This document shows, one piece after another, positions 8,317 to 17,322 of a stretch of 64,000 bases of DNA. Within the stretch, counting starts at the first letter, position 1. Every line of letters starts with the position of its first letter. The stretch lies in the NCBI GenBank assembly GCA_016716125.1, contig JADJWZ010000039.1, forward strand, positions 75,445 to 139,444, in the 5' to 3' direction. The notes under the pieces were generated by a model, which did no database searches, was not told the origin of the DNA, and was given only the letters and a program-made list of their open reading frames with translations. Both the position numbers and the translations under genes were made by a program. Origin of the DNA: Ignavibacteria bacterium (GTDB lineage Bacteria > Bacteroidota > Ignavibacteria > Tepidaquicellales > Tepidaquicellaceae).

Positions 8317-10104
8317 ATGAAACTTCTCTATTCTTATCTCATCAAATACAAAAAGCTTCTTCTGCTTGCATTGTCACTTGCAGCCATAAATCAGGTTTTC
8401 TCTTTACTGGATCCGGCAATTTTCAGATATGTGATCGATGACTATGCAACGAAATTTACAGAATACACGACAGCGGAATTTTTCAAAGGAGTGGGATTCT
8501 TATTAATGCTGGCTGTAGGAGCCGCGCTTGTTTCAAGGATCGCCAAGAATTTTCAGGATTATTTTTTAAATGTAATTACGCAGAGACTCGGAGCGGATAT
8601 TTATTCTGACGGAATAAGCCATTCGCTTAAATTACCATATTCAGTATTTGAAGATCAGAGCAGCGGTCAGACACTCGGCATTTTACAAAAGGTAAGAGCT
8701 GATTCCGAAAGACTGATCTCATCTTTCGTAAATGTTCTTTTTACTTCAATAGTAGGAATAATATTTGTCGGTGTTTATGCTTTAACGGTTCACTGGATTA
8801 TAGCGCCGATTTATCTGTGCGCAATTCCTATCATCGGATTACTCAGCTCATCTTTCGGAAAAAAAATAAAGATAATTCAGAAAACAATTGTATCGGAAAC
8901 TACGGCGCTTGCAGGATCTACTACCGAATCATTGAGAAATATAGAACTTGTAAAAAGTCTTGGTCTTTCACAGCAGGAAATTGACAGACTCAATAATACA
9001 ACGGACAAAATTCTTCTTCTTGAACTTAAAAAAGTAAAATACATAAGAAGTCTGAGTTTCATTCAGGGTACAACGGTAAATCTTTTAAGGACAAGCATTC
9101 TGCTTCTGATGATGTATCTGATCTTTACTCAAAAAATTACTACTGGACAGTTTTTTACTCTATTTATTTATTCATTTTATATTTTCGGTCCTCTGCAGGA
9201 GCTTGGTAATATTATAAATATTTACAAAGAAGCGGAAGTATCACTGAATAATTTTCAGGACATAATGAACACGCCTGTAGACCCGAAACCTCCGGACCCG
9301 GTCAGAATTGATGAAGTAACAAGACTTGAATTTGATAATGTTACCTTCAGACATAAGTCATCAGTTACAAACGCCCTTTCGGAAATTTCTTTTAAAACAG
9401 AGAAAGGCAATACTGTTGCATTTGTCGGTCCATCCGGTTCCGGCAAGACAACTCTTGTCAAAATTCTCCTCGGACTTTACAGACCTAAGGAAGGAAATAT
9501 TTTATATAATGAAGTTCCGTTTGATAAAATTGATCTTGACAACTTAAGAGAAAAAATAGGATTTGTTTCTCAGGATTCACAATTGTTTTCAGGTACAATA
9601 AAAGAAAATCTGTTATTTGTAAATCCAAAGGCGACGGATGAAGAATGTTTTGATGTATTGTACAAAGCGAATTGTCAGACGCTACTTGAGAGAGCTGACA
9701 ACGGATTAGAGACTGTGATCGGAGAAGGCGGCGTAAAGGTTTCAGGAGGAGAGAAACAAAGATTATCAATCGCGCGGGCATTACTGAGAAAGCCGAATCT
9801 TATGATCTTTGATGAAGCAACTTCAGCGCTTGACTCTATAACTGAAGAAGGGATCAACAAAACCATACGCGACATTTCAGCCGGCGGAAATCATATTACA
9901 ATTATGATAGCTCACCGACTATCTACAATTATGCATGCTGATACAATTTTCGTTCTTGAAAGAGGAAATATAATTGAATCCGGAAGACATGAATATCTTC
10001 TTGAGCAGAAAGGATTGTATTACGCCATGTGGAGGCAGCAGATCGGCGAAAGGAAATATATAGTTGATAACGCTGTACTTGAAGCCGGAAAAAGAATTAA
10101 CTGA
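8317..10104 (+). CDS. ABC exporter, fused permease and ATPase
   Basis: A 595-residue half-transporter of the type IV (MsbA/MDR-like) class that works as a homo- or heterodimer in the inner membrane. Residues 1-300 hold six membrane segments. The ATPase domain has Walker A GPSGSGKTT, the signature VSGGEKQR, Walker B LMIFDEATSALD and the switch IAHRLSTI. It ends with a short tail after LEQKGLYYAMWRQQ. Export of lipid, peptide or drug is possible and cannot be resolved from sequence. The ATG at 8317 follows a long intergenic gap; the next gene is convergent, 11 bases away. Confidence 0.9.
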   Translation: MKLLYSYLIKYKKLLLLALSLAAINQVFSLLDPAIFRYVIDDYATKFTEYTTAEFFKGVGFLLMLAVGAALVSRIAKNFQDYFLNVITQRLGADIYSDGISHSLKLPYSVFEDQSSGQTLGILQKVRADSERLISSFVNVLFTSIVGIIFVGVYALTVHWIIAPIYLCAIPIIGLLSSSFGKKIKIIQKTIVSETTALAGSTTESLRNIELVKSLGLSQQEIDRLNNTTDKILLLELKKVKYIRSLSFIQGTTVNLLRTSILLLMMYLIFTQKITTGQFFTLFIYSFYIFGPLQELGNIINIYKEAEVSLNNFQDIMNTPVDPKPPDPVRIDEVTRLEFDNVTFRHKSSVTNALSEISFKTEKGNTVAFVGPSGSGKTTLVKILLGLYRPKEGNILYNEVPFDKIDLDNLREKIGFVSQDSQLFSGTIKENLLFVNPKATDEECFDVLYKANCQTLLERADNGLETVIGEGGVKVSGGEKQRLSIARALLRKPNLMIFDEATSALDSITEEGINKTIRDISAGGNHITIMIAHRLSTIMHADTIFVLERGNIIESGRHEYLLEQKGLYYAMWRQQIGERKYIVDNAVLEAGKRIN

Positions 10105-10115
10105 AGAGCTAATTT

Positions 10116-10496
10116 TTAAGCTGAACCTTTTTTTTCTTTTTCTATTTCCTCGTCTATTTTTTTTCTGAACTCTTCATCTTCATTGATCTCACGTCCGAGA
10201 AAATAAGAAAGCAATGTCCTGATCACAACGCTTAATCCGAGTATCATAAGATCCTGCATTGTGTTTTCAAGTATGGTCCTCACTACATCTGCAGCAATAA
10301 GAAAATCCAGTCCGAGTAATAAATAATATCCGAAATTTATTTTCACGAAATTAAGTCTCATCATGGAAAACTTTCCATTGATCCGGCCGAGTTCATTATT
10401 TACAAAATTCAGAACAGCCAGAATTGATCCGTAAGCTATCACTACAAGACTCAAAATGCTGATTGTATAAGATGTGTTGATTATTATTTCATCCAT
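10116..10496 (-). CDS. DUF1622 membrane protein
   Basis: This 126-residue protein has an N-terminal membrane segment (about residues 8-30), a short soluble stretch, and a second and third hydrophobic region that contain LLLGLDFLIAADVVRTIL and LGLSVVIRTLLSYFLGREI, characteristic of DUF1622. The C-terminus is a charged tail rich in Glu and Lys. No function is known for the family. It lies 15 bases after the dehydrogenase gene on the same strand and is likely co-transcribed. Confidence 0.8.
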   Translation of the reverse strand: MDEIIINTSYTISILSLVVIAYGSILAVLNFVNNELGRINGKFSMMRLNFVKINFGYYLLLGLDFLIAADVVRTILENTMQDLMILGLSVVIRTLLSYFLGREINEDEEFRKKIDEEIEKEKKGSA

Positions 10497-10511
10497 ACAG
10501 TTTTTTATGAA

Positions 10512-11540
10512 TTAATATTCTTTATCAAGATCTACAATGTTTAAATAATCTTTTCTGCCCGAAGAAACTTTACGGATATTTTCTATTACTTCATCCCATC
10601 TCGAAAGATCTTCAAAAGGCGATGCAGCTCTGTGAGGTGAAAGTATTACATTTTCAAGTTTACCGAATGGCTTTGCAGCCGGAAACATTTTTCCTTCTTT
10701 ATCTTTTTCCGGTCTATAATTATACCACACATCAAGCGCTGCGCCGGCAATAATATTTTTTTTCAAAGCGGCATACAGATCATTTTCATTTACAACCAGT
10801 CCCCGGGCTACGTTTACAAGCAGCCCTGTCTTTCCAAGAAGCTTAAGCTCTTTTGCTTTTATAAGATCTTCCGTAAGATCGGTGTGCGGCACGGCAATAA
10901 TAAGAATATCAGATTCTTTTAGAAAGGAGTGAAGCTGTTTTGAACTGAATTTCCTGACAGGCGTAGGAAATTTACCGTCATGATCTTTCCAGCTGAATTT
11001 GAGAATGTTAAACTTATTTTCGAAACCTGACAGAAATCTGTGCACATGTCTGTTGATCGCGCCGTAACCCAGCAGTCCGATATTTCTGTTTTTAAGCTGT
11101 AGGGAAGATCCGTAAATATCCTCATCGTCACTTGTTTCCCAGATACCGTTTTTCATTCTGTTATGATGAATGACGATCCTGTTCATCAGCGCCAGGAGCA
11201 TTGCAACAGTATGCTGAGCGGTGGAGTAAGAATGGCCGTGTCCGTTCACTAACACTGCATTACTTGTCTTCCGGAGTTCCCTGAAGTTATTTATCTGATG
11301 TCTCACCCCGGTTCCGGGATTTATATAAAGTTTCAGCTTTTTAGCGCTGAGCAGCAGATCCATATCCGGCTTCCAGCCGACTATTACATCTGCGTCTTTA
11401 GCATGTCTGATAAGATTTTTTTGAGACAGGTCTTTAGGAAAAACTGTTTTAATATTTCCTTTCTTCTTCAGATTAGAATTAAGATGATTAATTAATTTCC
11501 TGTCAGCTTTCCAGATGAATAATACTTTCGTATCTGCCAT
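10512..11540 (-). CDS. D-isomer-specific 2-hydroxyacid dehydrogenase, NAD-binding
   Basis: The 342-residue protein has the two-domain fold of the D-2-hydroxyacid dehydrogenase family. The Rossmann loop is GLLGYGAINRHVHRF, the catalytic Arg is in LVNVARGLVVNE, and the catalytic His lies in ILSPHRAASP. An AALDVW motif precedes the Glu/His region. Such enzymes reduce 2-ketoacids to D-2-hydroxyacids, or act on phosphoglycerate, formate and similar compounds. The sequence does not look like SerA because it lacks an ACT domain and is short. Substrate is unknown. It starts at ATG 11540 and is followed by the DUF1622 gene. Confidence 0.85.
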   Translation of the reverse strand: MADTKVLFIWKADRKLINHLNSNLKKKGNIKTVFPKDLSQKNLIRHAKDADVIVGWKPDMDLLLSAKKLKLYINPGTGVRHQINNFRELRKTSNAVLVNGHGHSYSTAQHTVAMLLALMNRIVIHHNRMKNGIWETSDDEDIYGSSLQLKNRNIGLLGYGAINRHVHRFLSGFENKFNILKFSWKDHDGKFPTPVRKFSSKQLHSFLKESDILIIAVPHTDLTEDLIKAKELKLLGKTGLLVNVARGLVVNENDLYAALKKNIIAGAALDVWYNYRPEKDKEGKMFPAAKPFGKLENVILSPHRAASPFEDLSRWDEVIENIRKVSSGRKDYLNIVDLDKEY

Positions 11541-11582
11541 TACAATTTAGTTAACATTTCCAATTTATAATTAGATATTAAT

Positions 11583-12020
11583 TTAATTTCCTTCTTCAAT
11601 TCTGTCTGCAATATCCTTAGCTTCTTTAAGTGATGTGACACCTGAATCCTTAATTAGTTTTATCGCTTCTATTTTTTTGTTTTCACTTATGAGTTTCTTC
11701 ACTTTCGCAAGAAGATCACTTCCCGATCCTGTGACATTTGATTCTATATTTCCCGCTTTGGCAAGTATTTGAGTAAGTCTTTCTTTTTGTGAACTGTTTA
11801 ATTTCGAAGAACTTAGAATAAGATCTGCAGCCTGTCCGCTTCTTCCTGAAGCATTCAGTCTTTTCACCCTTTCTTTTATTTCACCTGCTTTGTCGGTCAG
11901 CGAATGTGTCTGCATATTAATTGTTTCAACATTTTTGCCGAAAACAAATTTAAGGAAAATGAATAATACCGCGGCTACTCCAAAACCTGTGACTGCATAA
12001 AGAATAATATCTGTTAACAT
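11583..12020 (-). CDS. Membrane-anchored protein with ribosomal L7/L12-like C-terminal domain
   Basis: A 145-residue protein with one N-terminal transmembrane helix (about residues 5-28), a charged helical middle, and a C-terminal region (about 103-145: LLAKVKKLISENKKIEAIK, then the segment GVTSLKEAKDIADRIEEG). That C-terminus resembles the L7/L12 C-terminal fold, where KIxAIKxxR and LGLKEAKxxV are the factor-binding helices. The classic hinge and N-terminal dimerisation domain of L7/L12 are absent, so this is not the ribosomal stalk protein. The role is unknown. It overlaps no neighbour and lies 5 bases after the next hypothetical gene. Confidence 0.6.
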   Translation of the reverse strand: MLTDIILYAVTGFGVAAVLFIFLKFVFGKNVETINMQTHSLTDKAGEIKERVKRLNASGRSGQAADLILSSSKLNSSQKERLTQILAKAGNIESNVTGSGSDLLAKVKKLISENKKIEAIKLIKDSGVTSLKEAKDIADRIEEGN

Positions 12021-12025
12021 AATTT

Positions 12026-12478
12026 TTATAAATTTTTATTTCCAAGCATTTTCTGTAAAAGGATATTATAACTGTAAATATTTCTCAGTCTGATAAACAG
12101 ATTAATATTTTCTGATCCGTAATCCTTTTTAAGATATGCAATTTTTATGAATAATTTTTCAACTACAGTTTCAAGATCAAACCCGTCCGCTTTTATATAA
12201 TCAAGATCCGTAAGCATTTCAGCGGATACTTTTTTAAGCGTTATCATTTCCATAGGAATGCCGCAGTTGTTTGCAGCTTTTAATTCATCGGTCTCAAGAT
12301 TTTTTACAATTGCGATCATTCTTTCCTTCTCCGGTCTTTTATCATTAAAAGAAATATCTTCTAGAAATTTATTATTTAATTTTGATTCAGTAAGTAAAGC
12401 CCTTTTAATTTTATTCAGGGCGACCTTGTTTGTAGCTAGGTCTTTTGTCACATCATAAATTTCCTTAATAATACTCAA
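12026..12478 (-). CDS. Hypothetical cytosolic protein, mostly helical
   Basis: I do not recognise this 150-residue protein. It has no signal peptide or membrane segment, is rich in Lys, Leu and Ile, and reads as a bundle of amphipathic helices. It contains the short motif NNCGIPMEMITLKKVSA near residue 70. The apparent start is TTG at 12478, with no in-frame ATG close upstream. It sits between cinA and the L7/L12-like membrane protein with gaps of 24 and 5 bases, so it is probably translated as part of the same minus-strand operon. Confidence 0.6.
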   Translation of the reverse strand: MSIIKEIYDVTKDLATNKVALNKIKRALLTESKLNNKFLEDISFNDKRPEKERMIAIVKNLETDELKAANNCGIPMEMITLKKVSAEMLTDLDYIKADGFDLETVVEKLFIKIAYLKKDYGSENINLFIRLRNIYSYNILLQKMLGNKNL

Positions 12479-12502
12479 TTCAGATTTTCAGTAAATTATT
12501 TT

Positions 12503-13762
12503 TTAAAAATCGATTTTAATGTTAAGCAAATGTCTTCTCAATATTTCCAGAGCTCTCTGTGAACTTCTCTGAATATTAATTTCCCTGTTATTCCCGAATA
12601 AAAATTTCATCGCGAATGAGTTACTCCTGTCTGACAGACCTATCCAGACCAGACCTACAGGTTTATCCGCAGTGCCGCCGTCCGGTCCGGCAATACCTGT
12701 AGTGGAAATACTCACATCAGAATCAGTTAATTTACGGACTCCTTCCGCCATTTCAACAGCTGTCTCCCTGCTCACCGCTCCGAAACTATCGAGTGTTTCT
12801 TTTTTAACTCCGAGCAAATTCATTTTCAGATCATTTGAGTAACTGCAGACTCCGCCTTTATAATATTCAGAACTTCCCGGTACGCTGACAATTCCCGAAG
12901 ATATTCTGCCGCCCGTACAGGATTCAGCAACTGAAAGAGTCAGATTTTTTTTCTTTAGAATTTCTCCAACTACATTTTCCAGATCTTCTTCACCATAACC
13001 AAATATATAGTCACCAATTTTATCTTTCAATTTACATTCAATCGAATGTATTTTATTTTCTGCATCCTCATTATTTTTTCCTGTAACATTTATTCTTAAC
13101 CTGACTCCCGAAGATGAAGGAAGAAAAGCAAGTTTACTTTCACCAATAATGTCATAAACGTTTCCTATCAATTCATTCAGACTTGATTCACCGATGCCTG
13201 TAGTAAGCAGTGTTTTCTGCCGGTAAAATAATTTCAGATCCTCCGCAAAATATTTCTTAAGATAAGGCAGGACAGTATCATCAATCATCGGTTTCATTTC
13301 ATAAGGCACGCCGGGAAGTGAAATAAAAACTTTTTTATTCTTTTTAATCAGAATACCGGGCGCAGTTCCGTTACTGTTCCAGATCACTTCTGAGTTTTCA
13401 GGGATCAAAGCCTGACCGGCATTTACAGGCGGCATAACAATATTCTTTGATGCGAAAATATTCCGGACATGCCTGAGCACTTTATGGTCTGTTATTAGTT
13501 TGTCATTAAAATATTTTACAAGCGCAGGTTTAGTTATATCATCGTGAGTTGGACCGAGACCTCCGGTAATGATCGTAACTTCATAATTTTTTTCCGAATC
13601 TGACAATTCAGATAAAAGGACATCTTCTTCATCACCTATCACGACATTTTTATGAACCGGGATTCCTGCGGAGAATAATCTTTCACCGAGAAAAGCTGCA
13701 TTTGTATTTACAATCTGCCCAATGAGAATTTCGTCACCGACAGAGATCAGCTTTGTTTTCAT
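12503..13762 (-). CDS. cinA: CinA family nicotinamide-nucleotide amidohydrolase
   Basis: This 419-residue protein has both CinA domains. The N-terminal MoCF-binding (COG1058) domain contains GDEILIGQIVNTNAAFL and TGGLGPTHDDITK. The C-terminal PncC domain contains LSVAESCTGGRISS, SYSNDLKMNLLGV and STTGIAGPDGGT. Full-length CinA deamidates nicotinamide mononucleotide in NAD recycling and has ADP-ribose pyrophosphatase activity. The start at 13762 directly abuts the pgpA stop, indicating translational coupling. Confidence 0.92.
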   Translation of the reverse strand: MKTKLISVGDEILIGQIVNTNAAFLGERLFSAGIPVHKNVVIGDEEDVLLSELSDSEKNYEVTIITGGLGPTHDDITKPALVKYFNDKLITDHKVLRHVRNIFASKNIVMPPVNAGQALIPENSEVIWNSNGTAPGILIKKNKKVFISLPGVPYEMKPMIDDTVLPYLKKYFAEDLKLFYRQKTLLTTGIGESSLNELIGNVYDIIGESKLAFLPSSSGVRLRINVTGKNNEDAENKIHSIECKLKDKIGDYIFGYGEEDLENVVGEILKKKNLTLSVAESCTGGRISSGIVSVPGSSEYYKGGVCSYSNDLKMNLLGVKKETLDSFGAVSRETAVEMAEGVRKLTDSDVSISTTGIAGPDGGTADKPVGLVWIGLSDRSNSFAMKFLFGNNREINIQRSSQRALEILRRHLLNIKIDF

Positions 13763-14296
13763 TCAGGCAATACTCAAAATATTATTAAAAATCTTTAACA
13801 AAAAAAACGAAGCGGCTCCTGCATAAATTCCGGCAATTACATCATCCATCATCACGCCGAAAGCAGTATCAAGTCTGTCGAAATATTTTGCCGGCTGAAC
13901 TTTAACAATATCAAAAAATCTGAATGCAAGGAACAGAACAGAAAACTGGATAAAGTTAAGAGCTGTAACTTCAGTATTAAGAAATAAAAATATCATCACA
14001 GTGATCCACATGCCGACTACTTCATCGATTACAACTTCAGAAGGATCATCGCCGAATCTTTTCATCATAATTCCTGAAGTATAAACTCCTGCACCAAAAC
14101 AAATAATAATTACCGGCAACAGTATTTGCGGATTCTGAAATCCGGGAATCAGAAAAAACAGTATACCGAAAAGACTTCCGAAAGTACCGCTTGCCTTTTG
14201 GATATAACCAATATAGAAACAGCTTGAAAAAAGAACGCTGAAAATATCCGGGTGATAACCTTCATTCACCACTTTTTTCTCTTTAATAAATCTCAT
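13763..14296 (-). CDS. pgpA: Phosphatidylglycerophosphatase A
   Basis: A 177-residue membrane phosphatase that converts phosphatidylglycerophosphate to phosphatidylglycerol. Visible family motifs are YIQKASGTFGSLFGI near residue 33, DDPSEVVIDEVVGMWI near residue 85, and FRFFDIVKVQPAKYFD followed by GVMMDDVIAGIYAG. These contain the acidic residues of the active site. About four membrane segments are expected. It lies directly between pgsA (upstream) and cinA (downstream) with zero spacing on both sides, so the two consecutive enzymes of phosphatidylglycerol synthesis are made together. Confidence 0.92.
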   Translation of the reverse strand: MRFIKEKKVVNEGYHPDIFSVLFSSCFYIGYIQKASGTFGSLFGILFFLIPGFQNPQILLPVIIICFGAGVYTSGIMMKRFGDDPSEVVIDEVVGMWITVMIFLFLNTEVTALNFIQFSVLFLAFRFFDIVKVQPAKYFDRLDTAFGVMMDDVIAGIYAGAASFFLLKIFNNILSIA

Positions 14297-14869
14297 TCAG
14301 TTATTCCCGGCATTTTTTTCAAAAAAATAAGTGATCCCTGTTATAAGCGTAAGCGCTGTTACAATAAGCATAAGAGCAAAATTAAAACCTGAGAATAAAA
14401 AATCATTGATTGAATTTTTGACAGCTTCACTTTCAGAATATGTCTGAATACCAATAAGCAAAACAATCAGAAGAATGTATGACATTTGTATAAATGTTTT
14501 TGTTTTCGCAATGAATGAAGTTTTCATTGTAAATCCTTTTATCTCATGATAAGATCTGAGCAGAGTAATTATTAGATCCCTTGTTACAATAATTATTACC
14601 ATCCAGCCGGGCATAAATCCTTTTATATAAAATCCGATAAATGCAGCCGAGGTAAGTAACTTATCAGCAAATGGATCAATGAAAATTCCGAGTTTGCTTT
14701 CAAGTCCGTATTTTCTTGCATGCCAGCCGTCAAACCAGTCCGTAAAAATAGCTAGGAGAAAGACAACGATGGAAAGCTCTTTATACAACTGATCTTCGGA
14801 TAAAAAAAGAAAAAGGAAAACAGGAGACAAAAGAATTCTTAAAAATGATAATTGATTTGGCAGTGTCAT
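14297..14869 (-). CDS. pgsA: CDP-diacylglycerol-glycerol-3-phosphate 3-phosphatidyltransferase
   Basis: A 190-residue CDP-alcohol phosphatidyltransferase that makes phosphatidylglycerophosphate in the inner membrane. The signature DxxDGxxAR-x8-GxxxDxxxD is present: TDWFDGWHARKYG followed by KLGIFIDPFADKL at about residues 40-70. The opening MTLPNQLSFLRILLSPVF is typical of PgsA. About five membrane segments are seen. Its product is the substrate of PgpA encoded immediately downstream. Confidence 0.92.
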   Translation of the reverse strand: MTLPNQLSFLRILLSPVFLFLFLSEDQLYKELSIVVFLLAIFTDWFDGWHARKYGLESKLGIFIDPFADKLLTSAAFIGFYIKGFMPGWMVIIIVTRDLIITLLRSYHEIKGFTMKTSFIAKTKTFIQMSYILLIVLLIGIQTYSESEAVKNSINDFLFSGFNFALMLIVTALTLITGITYFFEKNAGNN

Positions 14870-14913
14870 TATTATTTAAAATGAAGAATAAAATTATATC
14901 TACAGTTATTCAT

Positions 14914-16119
14914 TTAAAGAACTTCAATAACAGAAGCCATTCCCTGACCGACTCCGATACACATAGTAGCCAGACCGGTCTTTAATTTTCTTTTTTCCAT
15001 TTCATTAAGAAGTGTAACAATTATCCTTGAGCCGCTGCTGCCGAGAGGATGTCCGAGAGCAATTGCCCCGCCGTTTACATTTATAATATTTGTGTCAAGC
15101 TCAAGCTCATTAATACATGCAAGACTTTGCGCAGCAAATGCTTCATTGAGTTCTATAAGATCTATATCAGATTTTTTGCGGCCGGCTCTGTTTAGTACTT
15201 TACGTACAGCAGGAACAGGACCAATACCCATACAGGATGGATCGACACCTGCTACAGCAGATGCAATAAATCTTGCTCTGGGTTTCAGATCATGTTTATT
15301 TATAAAATCCTCTGAAGCGATCAATATTATACTTGCGCCGTCATTGATTCCGCTGGAGTTTCCGGCAGTGACAGAGCCATTTTCTCTGAAGGCAGGTTTC
15401 AGACCGGCGAGTTTTTCGACAGTAGTATCGAATCTCGGGAATTCATCAGTATCGAATAATATTTTTTCTTTTTTAGTTGAAACATCCACAGGTATAATTT
15501 CATTCTTAAATCTTCCTGACTCTATGGCAGTTTTTGCTTTCATCTGTGAGTTATATGCAAACTCATCCTGATCTTCTCTTGATATTTTATATTTTTCCGC
15601 TACATTCTCAGCCGTTTCACCCATTGAATACGGGTGATACAGTTTCGCCATTTTTTTATTAACAAATCTCCATCCGATAGTAGTGTCAAACATATCGGCG
15701 ATCCTGCCAAAAGCGTCAGGATTTTTAGCGAGGACAAACGGCGCTCTGGTCATGGATTCAACTCCGCCTGTAATACAGCATTCTCCTTCACCGGTTTTAA
15801 TACTTCTTACACCGTCAACAAATGCCTGCATTCCGGAAGCGCACAGTCTGTTAACAGTTACGCCTCCAACTGTGACAGGCAGTCCTGCAAGAAGTACGCA
15901 CATTCTGGCGACGTTTCGGTTTTCTTCTCCTGCGCCGTTAGCATTACCAAGAATAACATCTTCGATTTCATCCGGAGAAATATTCTTATCCGTAAAATTC
16001 CTTTTTACAATTTCTGAGATTAGCGAAGCAGCCATGTCATCAGGTCTGATATTTTTTAAAGCGCCTGCAAACTTTGCAACGGGGGTTCTGACTGCATCTA
16101 CAATAAATACATCTTTCAA
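14914..16119 (-). CDS. Acetyl-CoA C-acetyltransferase (thiolase II type)
   Basis: This 401-residue thiolase carries the nucleophilic Cys in VNRLCASGMQAF, the His in ALGHPLGSSGSR and the second Cys in ATMCIGVGQGMAS. Length and the opening DVFIVDAVRTPVAKF are standard. It may condense acetyl-CoA units or cleave 3-ketoacyl-CoA in beta-oxidation (FadA/PcaF/AtoB cannot be separated by eye). No other fatty-acid gene is adjacent. It is the first gene of the minus-strand run after a 477-base non-coding stretch. Confidence 0.9.
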   Translation of the reverse strand: MKDVFIVDAVRTPVAKFAGALKNIRPDDMAASLISEIVKRNFTDKNISPDEIEDVILGNANGAGEENRNVARMCVLLAGLPVTVGGVTVNRLCASGMQAFVDGVRSIKTGEGECCITGGVESMTRAPFVLAKNPDAFGRIADMFDTTIGWRFVNKKMAKLYHPYSMGETAENVAEKYKISREDQDEFAYNSQMKAKTAIESGRFKNEIIPVDVSTKKEKILFDTDEFPRFDTTVEKLAGLKPAFRENGSVTAGNSSGINDGASIILIASEDFINKHDLKPRARFIASAVAGVDPSCMGIGPVPAVRKVLNRAGRKKSDIDLIELNEAFAAQSLACINELELDTNIINVNGGAIALGHPLGSSGSRIIVTLLNEMEKRKLKTGLATMCIGVGQGMASVIEVL

Positions 16120-16333
16120 TAGAAATACCTTTCTGTTAAATTAAAATTGGATTCAAATTAAACAATTAAACATTCTTTTAAAATTAAATTCAAACTGCAT
16201 AAAAATGTTAATCGATTTTTATGATTTAATTTGAATCAGTTATAATAGTCTGAAATAATAATAAATTGAAAGAGAGAATGAATTTACAAAATTAACATAT
16301 CAACAGCATCCCCGCTCCAACCCCAATGCTGAT

Positions 16334-16441
16334 AAGTTAAGAAATAAAAAGCAATTTCTCCTTTCATGACCCTCTCCACGAAACCCTCTCCCAGTGGGAG
16401 AGGGGTGAGGGCTTAGAGGCGTTAGTAAATTCTCTTAACTT
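16334..16441. repeat. Small inverted-repeat element containing a CCCTCTCCC hairpin
   Basis: Terminal arms AAGTTAAGA (16334-16342) and TCTTAACTT (16433-16441) bracket about 90 bases. Inside is a strong hairpin with arms CCCTCTCCC and GGGAGAGGG at 16384-16404, followed by GTGAGGG. Similar C-rich CCCTCTCCC hairpins occur as dispersed intergenic repeats in many bacteria. It lies in the 477-base gap between the thiolase and the methyltransferase; the rest of that gap is AT-rich with no gene. Confidence 0.55.
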
Positions 16442-16596
16442 AATGTCATTAGCTGCAACCCTCTCTGCTTAAATCATAATCTCTCTCACCCTTCATGTCC
16501 ATGATATGTCCTCCGTTTACCTTCCTACACATCAATACTACAATTAAACAATATTTTTATCCCGTCAAAATTTATATTTTATATAAACTAATTTTC

Positions 16597-17319
16597 ATGA
16601 TCAGAAATTTTATAAATTCGATTCTCAAAAATTCCGGATATAAACTGGAAAAAATCCGTGTAAAAAAAACCAACGCGGAAGGTTATCCGAAGTATCTTGA
16701 AGAAGCCGCTTCATTGAATCTTGACGTAAATGAATATCTCGATAATAATAAAGGATGGATAAAACCTCTGCCTATACTTGAAGAAGCTTTCTATCCGTTT
16801 ATAAAGAATTTTAATTCACCGGCAATAATGGAACTTGGTCCGGGTACCGGAAGGTGGTCGAGATATATTTCAGAGTTTGCAAAAAAAATAAACAGCCGTG
16901 AATACTTTCTTGTAGACCATTCTCCGTGGTTTGTAAATTTTCTTAGCGATTATTTCCGGAATGATTCTTTAATAAAGGTAAAACAAAACGACGGTATAAG
17001 TCTTCCGTTTGAAAACGGATCTTTCGATGTAATTTTTTCACAGGGAGTTTTACCGGAACTAAAGCCTCCGGTTATTTATCTGTATGCTAAAGAATTTTCA
17101 AGAGTTTTAAAAAGCGGCGGTGTATGTGTGTTTGATTACTTTACTTACAACTCACCGGAAGGATGGAATTATTTTATAACCGAATCCGATAAAGGGAATT
17201 TATTTTATACCTATTATACTGATGAACTTATAGATAAAATTTTTATTCAGGAAGGCTTTGAATTAATTCAAAGATTCACATACAGCAAATCAAAATTTCC
17301 TGTCTATAGAAAGATCTGA
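16597..17319 (+). CDS. Class I SAM-dependent methyltransferase
   Basis: The likely product is 240 residues from ATG 16597 (MIRNFINSILKNSGYKLEK); an in-frame ATG at 16495 would add a low-complexity 34-residue leader with no family support. The SAM-binding motif I is IMELGPGTGRWSRYI, motif II has YFLVDHSPWF, and ENGSFDVIFSQGVL is the post-motif DVI strand. The opening resembles enzymes found beside glycan-biosynthesis genes, where they modify sugars or lipids. The acceptor is unknown. It converges with the TonB receptor gene, three bases away. Confidence 0.8.
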   Translation: MIRNFINSILKNSGYKLEKIRVKKTNAEGYPKYLEEAASLNLDVNEYLDNNKGWIKPLPILEEAFYPFIKNFNSPAIMELGPGTGRWSRYISEFAKKINSREYFLVDHSPWFVNFLSDYFRNDSLIKVKQNDGISLPFENGSFDVIFSQGVLPELKPPVIYLYAKEFSRVLKSGGVCVFDYFTYNSPEGWNYFITESDKGNLFYTYYTDELIDKIFIQEGFELIQRFTYSKSKFPVYRKI

Positions 17320-17322
17320 TCA

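Noticed and set aside
16495..16596. Longer start for the methyltransferase
   Set aside because: The leader is low-complexity and the ATG at 16597 fits the family better.
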